DNA of 64,000 nucleotides, taken from the NCBI GenBank assembly GCA_030272585.1, contig BSYQ01000005.1:4743501-4807500 (forward strand). The letters run 5' to 3'. This document shows, one piece after another, positions 57,690 through 64,000 of this stretch. Positions within the stretch are counted from its first letter, which is position 1. Every line of letters begins with the position of its first letter. The DNA is from Bryopsis sp. KO-2023. Taxonomy: Eukaryota > Chlorophyta > Ulvophyceae > Bryopsidales > Bryopsidaceae. A program made the translations under genes and the position numbers. The notes under the pieces are model-generated. The model was not told the DNA's origin and did not search any database. It was given only the letters and a program-made list of their open reading frames with translations.

Positions 57690-57910
57690 TTCATCCACTG
57701 ACCTACTCGCGAGAGACTCTGCCCCCATCAGAGTACCCGCCAATTCATCCACTGACCTACTTGCGAGAGACTCTGCCTCCATCAGAGTGCTCGCCAATTC
57801 ATCCACTGACCTACTTGCGAGAGACTCTGCCTCCATCAGAGTGCCCGCCAATTCATCCACTGACCTACTTGCGAGATACTCTGCCTCCATCAGAGTGCCC
57901 GCCAATTCGT
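57690..57910. repeat. 60-bp minisatellite, about four copies, inside the retrotransposon
   Basis: Units beginning AATTCATCCACTGACCTAC recur every 60 bp with few changes. A minus-strand frame across them (57483-57905) reads a 20-residue repeat ending ASRSVDELA. Two plus-strand frames are also open because the period is a multiple of three. Confidence 0.85.
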
Positions 57911-60659
57911 TAACTGCGCAGTCTGCAAGTCCCCTGGGGGACCGTCCCCCTCGTCGCCTAGCGGGCCACCTGCAGCACTGCTCACCTTCTCCTCAAGGCC
58001 TCCAGAATTTCCTGCACCAGTGTCCTTGCCCGGACCACCACCTGCAGAAATTCCATCCTCCAGACTTACTTCTCCGTGTTGCGGCTGCACCGGCACTCCA
58101 ACTACGGAATGGACTCCGCGCCCATAGGCTACCCTCCCCTGAGGTAACACCCTGTGTGAGTGGCTACGCCGGCCTTCTCACACTCCACTTCTGTCCTCCT
58201 TCGCCTCTTTTCTCACTCCTGCAAGTCCTCCCTGGACTTCCATCCCCGCGAAAACTTGGGGCTGAGCAACTTTCTTGAGGGATGCTGATCTTAGCTTTCC
58301 CGCTCAGTTGTCCTACATGAGTGTATGCTTCCCATGGCACTCCACTCATGCACCATCTCCTCAGATGTAGCTACACATGGCTTTTCATCTGTAAGAGATA
58401 CCTGCAAGTCTTGCTCTCCTTTTCTCACTTCACAACCCATAAGCACCACCTGGTGCTATCACCTTAAACTCTTTCCTTTGTTTTCTCTTTTCGTAAAAAG
58501 CACCTGACTACAATGTGGCTGCAAAAAGAATATAAAACCTGCCACATTTAACTTCCTTTCTTTTCCTCCTATTTTACCCTAATAAATCAGCAAAATACTG
58601 AGTGCACCTCTTTCTTTTGTCACAACAAACCACTAAGTATATTATGGCAGTCCAAACACAAAAATCTGCCACAGTTTCTTTGTGTAAAGAATGCATGAAA
58701 ACTTCAGGTGACTCCAGCATATCACTAATATACTTTCTATCGCCAACAGGATAGAAACTCTACCAAAATAACTATCAGAAATATACTCCCTTTGAAAATC
58801 AGCAACCACTCTGCATCCAAATGAAAAAGGAAGAACAGAACTATACCAAACAAGCAAAGAAAACTTCTCTTTTGTTCAGCCATCTGCCCTTTAGACTGCT
58901 GCCCTTTTTCTGTGCCTCAAGAGTACCACTGCTAGTTCAATAACTGACCTGAAATTTTCTGGAAACCTGAATAAACTTCCAGAATGAGATATATCCTGAA
59001 AACCTATTTTCCAACACCTCAAAGACAAATAACCAAGAGTGTAACCAGAAATTTCTTTTCTCTAAGACCAAGCTTCTTCAACCAACTCTGCTACCACCAA
59101 AGTCTTGTTGAAATAAAAACCTAGTACCGAGAAAATGCTGCCATCAACCAATGAAAATACCCTCTTAATCAATGGGTAGGATGTGGCTGCTTTATCACTT
59201 CAACCTCCCCATCTGATTTCTTTTCTCTTTGAAAGACAATCAGTATTTTCAAACAGCTTAATTTCCAGAATTTCCCTAGACTACCTTTGAAAATTCAGTC
59301 TCTAACAATACTACCACAATTGAGTATTGTTCCCTTCCAGAAAATTCTCTAATCACTAGCAAATGTTTTCTGCTCAATAAGGGGCATCCTTTGACAAAAT
59401 AACCTGCCCTCATATCAATGTATCTGACTGAAAATTTTCTGCTAGCGGAAAATAGAAGATGTCCTATTTCAGAACACCCATAATAGAAGAAAAGATCAGC
59501 TACTGCTGTACCAAACATTTCTTCAATTCACCACTATCACTCAGCCTACTAAAGAAGAGTTCCATGGACCTATTGGTCCCTTCAAAAATCTACATCTTTT
59601 TCTGACCTGCCAAGCAAGGCTGCCACAGAAAAATACCTTGCCAACACACCTAATATCTGCTCTGCCAACAACAGAAAATGATCTGCCACTGATCTATAAA
59701 AAGACTGATATTCTGTCATTTGTCCCACCAAACAACAGGAAATAATCTGCCACTAGTCTATTATAGAACGAAAACTTCGTGTCATTGACATTCTTCTGAG
59801 AATAACCTGCCACTGGTCTATTCAGAAATCAGAGCAATATACCATAGGGTTCATCAAGAAAAAGACAAGACAACCCTTCCACAGAAACACAAACACTATA
59901 CCTCAACTGACCAATAGAGTAGAACTGAAAAGTGCCTTAGCTTTCTGCAAGCAACTCTAAAATAAGTTCTGACCTTCAGTTCTCCTCATTTCAAGTTCAG
60001 AAACGACTCTGAAAAATTCCCTCAAGCTATTGTGCATTCACTGAAACACCTGAAAATGTTCCCACAATCAACACAAATGTAGCAAGTGTTCCTGATGTAC
60101 AAACATCCAAAATATGTATGCACAATCACATCAAAGCTGATGTGACACATGTTCTGACCTGCCACTAAAGCCAAGAATTTTTCCACTGCAACCTTCAACA
60201 CTCTGAAATGATAAGTCACCACTACTGCTCAAATCCACTGAGCCAAGGATAAATCTCCACGAACAAATGCACAAATCCAAGCAAACAAGGAGGAACTCCT
60301 GATCAGAGAAATCCTAACTTCTGACCAATAAAGCTGTCAAATATCACCACCAGACTTTTCAAACAATAAATCAAAACTTCCCTGAAAAATCTGCATGGTC
60401 TCAAAGACTCTTTCCAGAATTTTCACCACTGACTTGTAATCAATCAAAGCCTTTCAGAACATCTCCCTCACTTCAGCCTGAAAATTTGACTGCAACTCTG
60501 AAATCCTTTATAAAGTGATCAAACATCTTTTCCAGAATGTGTACTGCAATCAGAAGATCATAGATCACCTGATCCTGAAATCAATCTGAAGCTCACTACT
60601 TCTAAAGTCACTTCAATCAACCAACGAAATGATCAGATCACTCAAATGTAACCCTGCAA
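57911..60659. other. Retrotransposon interior, middle, no coding capacity seen
   Basis: 57911-58300 is GC-richer and open in several frames next to the minisatellite. 58500-60650 is AT-rich with repeated CTGCCAC words and only short frames. No conserved domain is recognisable. Confidence 0.5.
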
Positions 60660-61620
60660 GCACGTAACACTCTTGCACCTCACGTCTGCGCTCAACTTAC
60701 GCTCAATCTGCGCTCAATCTGCGCTCAACCTGAGTCAGTTAAGCGATGCCTGCATCAGCTGTTCCTTCAATCGACACGCAGTCCCAACATCGTCTGCGAA
60801 CTTCCATCAAGAGCTGCACAGTTCCATAAACACTGCGCAGTCCCTGCATCCTGCATAGGCTGCCCAGCCTGCATCTGCGCGAAATGTCCCATCGACATTG
60901 CAATCCGCTGCACGCAACGTAACTCTGTCGTCTGCAGTGCAATTTCGCATGTGCAGCGCTTTCCTGTGGCTGCTGCGCGTCACATCATCCACTTATGCAG
61001 TGCCAACATTCGCTGCGCACTTCCAGCAAAACCTGCGCACGTTCTGTCTGCGACGCAATCCTGCACGCGGTACATTTCCATATTCGCTGCGCAACCTTGT
61101 ATCAACAGCGTAATTCCACATCTGCGGTACAACTCTGCATCTGCGGCGCAATCCTGGATCTGCTGCGCATTCCTGGATCTGCTGCGCAGTTCTACACCTG
61201 CGACGCAATCCTCCAAATGCTGCGCCACCCAACGTCTCCTGCGACGCTGCATAGTCGTGCTGCGCTTGACAATGCTGCGCGCCTGTGTGTAAGCTGCGCT
61301 TCTACATACTCCAATGTATTGCCCTGCGCTCTACACATCACTTCTGCGAAATCTGTCTGCCGCAGTGTTCTTACACACACTGCGCCCATTCTACTCCTGA
61401 CGCTGATTCAGCGACTTTCCTTCACATAGCACACTCGAACACTCCAATGGATAACTGCAATTCTGCAAAGCACTGGCGTTTGTCTGCCTTGCAAACCTCT
61501 GCTTTGCACTGTGCTGTGTGCCTGTCAGTGTCCTGCGCCTCTGCGCCTTCTCACTGCGCCTTCTCACTGCGCCTTCTCACTGCGCGTCTGCGCGCATACT
61601 GCTGCCTCTGCAGCCTGCCA
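60660..61620. repeat. CTGCGC-rich irregular repeat tract at the retrotransposon leader
   Basis: The plus strand is full of CTGCGC, CTGCAC and CATCTGCGG words at irregular 10-25-bp spacing (for example CAATCTGCGCTCAATCTGCG near 60710). On the element's own strand this is a GCGCAG-rich leader just downstream of the primer-binding site. Long open frames on both strands are a by-product of the repeats. Confidence 0.6.
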
Positions 61621-61661
61621 GGCTCGTTTGTGATCTTGTCACAAGCCTGCTCCGAAACCAC

Positions 61662-62311
61662 TGTAACGAATCTGCCCTGCAGATCGCTTTTTCTGCTTCA
61701 ATACACTGAAGACTGCGACCCTGCCGGTCTGCCAGTCTGAACCTGCCGTTCTATTGAACGACCATGGGAGAAGCACTTGAACCTAGCAAGGTTCAAGGAG
61801 AGATCAGGTTCCAAACTAAGGTTAGGTTAAGTTACAAGAATGTCCAAGCCCCAACAACTTATACCGTTTCTTCCAACCCTGATCCAAACTGATCCTAAGC
61901 CATAACATCAGTCTGCATCAGTGTTGCAGACCATCAAACTACCAAGTTCCTTTCAGTCCCCTTTCATGACATGCAGCCTCAGACACCTTGCACGGTACTG
62001 CGGTCCTGAGTCTGCCACCTAAGACCTTCTAGAACCTTGTGCCTGCCAGCTCTGCAGCCCACGTTCTGCAACGCTGCCAGCACCTGTCTGCCATCAGCAA
62101 CCCTGTCAGCCCGACTACTCTGCCACTTCGTCAGTCTGCCAATCTGCTGACTACCAGTCCTTTAGTCTGCAGGTCTGAAGGACCTGAACCATTCCTGCTT
62201 CTGCAGAATCATAGCAGTCAACCTGCAGCCTAATCTGTCAGCCCAATCACTGCCAGTTCTGCAAGCCTGCAGGTCTGCCTGAATCGCCTTTGATTCTGCC
62301 GAATCACTACA
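61662..62311 (-). repeat. 5' LTR (650 bp) of the minus-strand retrotransposon
   Basis: Same length and apparently same sequence as 53224-53873. The host TGAGC duplication follows directly at 62312. Its promoter would drive transcription toward lower coordinates. Confidence 0.92.
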
Positions 62312-62518
62312 TGAGCTAATCCTATTGACGTAATTTGAGAAGGAAAAAGATTACCCAAAATAAGCCCAAAATAAGGTTGGGCTGAGGCCCAAAATAAGCT
62401 ATTTTTGGTGTTTCGGGCGTGTGCCCGAAATAAAGTGGCCTGACCATCACTCATGCAACCTAAGAGTAGTTTTGGCGCCAACTGCAAAGATAATTAACAT
62501 GCACCTGCTAATCACTCC

Positions 62519-63049
62519 ATGAACCAAAACGCCGACTCCAACCAGACAAGAAACATGTCCTGTTTATTTCCTTCCACCAGAACAATCGAACATCCGGAGG
62601 TGAGAATTGTGTTCAACAGTATCGACATTCAGAGAATAGACCCCACCACAGCTCGCGCTCCCCGCCAACGGCCTAGCCACCCCGATCGAGAAAACAACAG
62701 GTGCATACCTCCCTCATGCTGCTTTTTTACCTCCATGATTTGAAGAAAACAATCAATCGAGCAATCAAGGAGTGCATGCATCTTTTATACTTTCTATATA
62801 CACATATTGTTGAACCAATAAGCATACAAAAAGGCGTTCAATACAATCCACTCCCACGCTTAAATCCTCCACTCCCTCTCCAATCACCCCACGATTAAAC
62901 AATCACATGCAAAAGACAATCCATGAATTTCCTGCAATATATATTACCTTTTTTTGGGTTACGTTGCATGTAACGTTGTGGTGTTTTTCAGGGAAGGAAA
63001 TTTTCAACCGTCTGACCCAGGGGTACGGTTGTTCTGGCTGTCAAATTAA
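62519..63049 (+). CDS. Small two-exon hypothetical protein
   Basis: Exons 62519-62700 and 62992-63049 join in phase 2 (AACAACAG|GTGCAT, tttttcag|GGAAGG) for 79 residues, from MNQNADSNQTRNMS to GVRLFWLSN and TAA. The middle reads VRIVFNSIDIQRIDP, then a Pro/Arg-rich stretch. The start codon overlaps the TGA of the frame that continues across the transposon insertion, which may be chance. No family is recognised, and a shorter first exon ending at CCGGAG|GTGAGA is possible. Confidence 0.42.
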
Positions 63050-63229
63050 TGTCACGAGGGTGAGTGCATCTTTATGGTCCGCGTTGCGCAACGCATCGCG
63101 TGTGGTGGTGGAACACAGAATCGCCCCTTCTGAGGGTGACATTTTTCTTCTTTATACCAGGAACTCGTTCAGCTCGCTTTCCTCTTTTTTTTTTATTTGG
63201 CGTGACGCTGCGTCGGTCCATCATATCAA

Positions 63230-63328
63230 ATGGCCACGAAGGAGAAGCCAGCGAAAGCAACCACTTTCTCCTACCTATCGGACAGGTTTGCCGCTGGCGC
63301 AGCTCGAGTGAATGGAGGGGAATACCCG
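63230..63328 (+). CDS. Probable first exon of a gene running beyond the window
   Basis: ATG 63230 opens MATKEKPAKATTFSYLSDRF, then AAGAARVNGGEYP, up to a good donor (CCG|GTGAGT) at phase 0. Later exons are not clear: 63425-63620 is open on plus (WGENTFSELFLFAFVEAGRD) but lacks a good acceptor. The product is unknown. Confidence 0.42.
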
Positions 63329-64000
63329 GTGAGTTTTTTCTCGTGGTCCGCAACAGCGACGATGCTCTGAAGTCGATGACTACAGCGCTATGTGTGGATA
63401 GAAGTAAAAAAAAATCTTTCGCATCTCGGACGTGGAAGTGTGGGGAGAAAACACATTTTCGGAATTGTTTTTGTTTGCTTTCGTTGAGGCAGGGAGGGAT
63501 GCGTTCCCGCCCCACGGACTCCAAGCGTTCGTTTATGAGATCCGCTTGTGTTTTGAATACTTTTTTTCCCTTGGATGTGCTGACGCTCCCACAGCAACGT
63601 CGAGCGTGCAGCAACTCTAAATCCTTTACAGCACCAGATTTTTATTGGGAAAATAGACGAACAGGAATAAAAGGAATTAAATGTAAGGAGGGTCAAGTTG
63701 GGAGGGGGAGGGGGGAAGTTTCGTCGCTGGATGTTTGCTCGAAACTTGAAAACGCTCTCGTTTGTCATTCTCGACTCGAACCAATGACGACCCGGCTCTA
63801 ATAAAACCTGAAGCATTTGCTTGGGGGTAGATGGAATTCATTTCTGCTCCTGGGGTGGAATTGACGCCCCGTTCGTTCGACGCTACGAGAATTAGGAGAA
63901 TGGTCGTCACACTTTTTTTCCCCAGCCTTGGGATTTCTAGTATGGGGGGTTGTGTGAGGAAAAAGCGCTGTGCTGTGTGGTGGTGTTTGCAGGACATAGA
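63329..64000. other. Unresolved sequence at the right edge
   Basis: Open frames exist on both strands (plus 63064-63801, minus 63072-63614), but they overlap each other and cross likely introns. G-runs at 63690-63720 and T-runs are of the intron type. No call is made. Confidence 0.35.

Larger units (their letters stand above)
53219..62316 (-). mobile_element. 9.1-kb non-autonomous LTR retrotransposon (LARD-like)
   Basis: The element is 53224-62311, flanked by a 5-bp duplication TGAGC (53219-53223 and 62312-62316), as LTR integrases make. The orientation is minus. Reading the minus strand, a primer-binding-site candidate TGGTTTCGGAGCAGGC starts one base inside the 5' LTR (near 61660), and a polypurine tract ATGGGGAGGAA abuts the 3' LTR (53874-53884). 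The two LTRs appear identical, so insertion is very recent. Yet the 7.8-kb interior has no gag, protease, integrase or reverse transcriptase frame; the longest frames are low-complexity. It must have used proteins of another element. Confidence 0.9.
51997..62450. mobile_element. hAT-like DNA transposon (non-autonomous), host of the nest
   Basis: The element spans 52005-62442 and is bounded by a perfect 21-bp terminal inverted repeat starting CAGGCCACTTTATTTC. It is flanked by the 8-bp target duplication ACCATCAC (51997-52004 and 62443-62450). An 8-bp duplication with CAG...CTG ends is the signature of the hAT superfamily. Removing the two elements inserted within it leaves about 0.87 kb with no transposase frame, so it was mobilised in trans. 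Subterminal motifs CCCAAAATAAG (three copies near 62350-62400) and GCCCGAAATAA are repeated near the ends, as hAT transposase-binding sites often are. Confidence 0.85.

Noticed and set aside
57595..58278. 227-codon plus-strand ORF in the retrotransposon
   Set aside because: It is open because of the 60-bp minisatellite and GC-rich sequence, antisense to the element and without domain features.
61285..61740. 151-codon plus-strand ORF entering the LTR
   Set aside because: It is Cys/Ser-rich from CTGC words, on the wrong strand for the element, and crosses the LTR border.
63064..63801. 245-codon plus ORF and 180-codon antisense ORF
   Set aside because: They overlap each other, contain Phe/Lys runs from homopolymers and cross a strong donor at 63328.
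1..64000. CRISPR arrays, bacterial operons or a phage-defence type system
   Set aside because: No regularly spaced repeats with unique spacers, no ribosome-binding-site-led gene strings, and pervasive spliceosomal introns.

Overview
This is a piece of an intron-dense eukaryotic nuclear genome. Nearly every recognisable gene is split by GT-AG introns of about 40-1000 nt that are T-rich on the sense strand. A Tctex-type dynein light chain and a very long coiled-coil protein fit a unicellular, probably flagellated protist. I could not fix the lineage. No bacterial operons, CRISPR arrays, rRNA or intact tRNA genes were seen.

Layout. 2-3682 (+): 3' part of a gene for a long disordered and coiled-coil protein. 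3683-12425: poorly resolved, AT-rich, repeat-bearing DNA with an orphan multi-exon gene (5979?-8254), a terminal exon (10409-10521) and a small membrane protein with glycine-phenylalanine repeats (11548-11946). 12426-28571 (-): about 35 exons of one roughly 1,800-1,900-residue coiled-coil protein. It is head to head with an ER-type short-chain dehydrogenase/reductase (28871-30755, +). Then come a TRAPPC12-like TPR protein (31217-33751, +), a small basic lysine-rich protein (34139-35470, -), a SIL1/Fes1-type ER nucleotide exchange factor (36105-38885, +), a BET-family bromodomain/NET protein (39169-44397, +), the Golgi Qa-SNARE syntaxin-5 (46155-49516, -) and a Tctex-1 dynein light chain (49827-51099, +). 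For SIL1, BET, the SDR, TRAPPC12, the dynein light chain and the small basic protein, exon phases add up exactly across all introns.

51997-62450 is a nest of mobile elements. The host is a hAT-like DNA transposon with a perfect 21-bp terminal inverted repeat and an 8-bp target duplication. Inside it sit a 465-bp MITE with a tRNA-derived core and a 9.1-kb LTR retrotransposon. The retrotransposon's two 650-bp LTRs look identical and are flanked by a 5-bp duplication, yet its interior has no gag or pol. The nest may split the last exon of a gene. Small genes resume at 62519.

Four neighbours (SDR, TRAPPC12, SIL1, syntaxin-5) act in the ER-Golgi pathway. The dynein light chain and perhaps the giant coiled-coil protein belong to the cytoskeleton. 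Whether this proximity means anything is not shown by the sequence.
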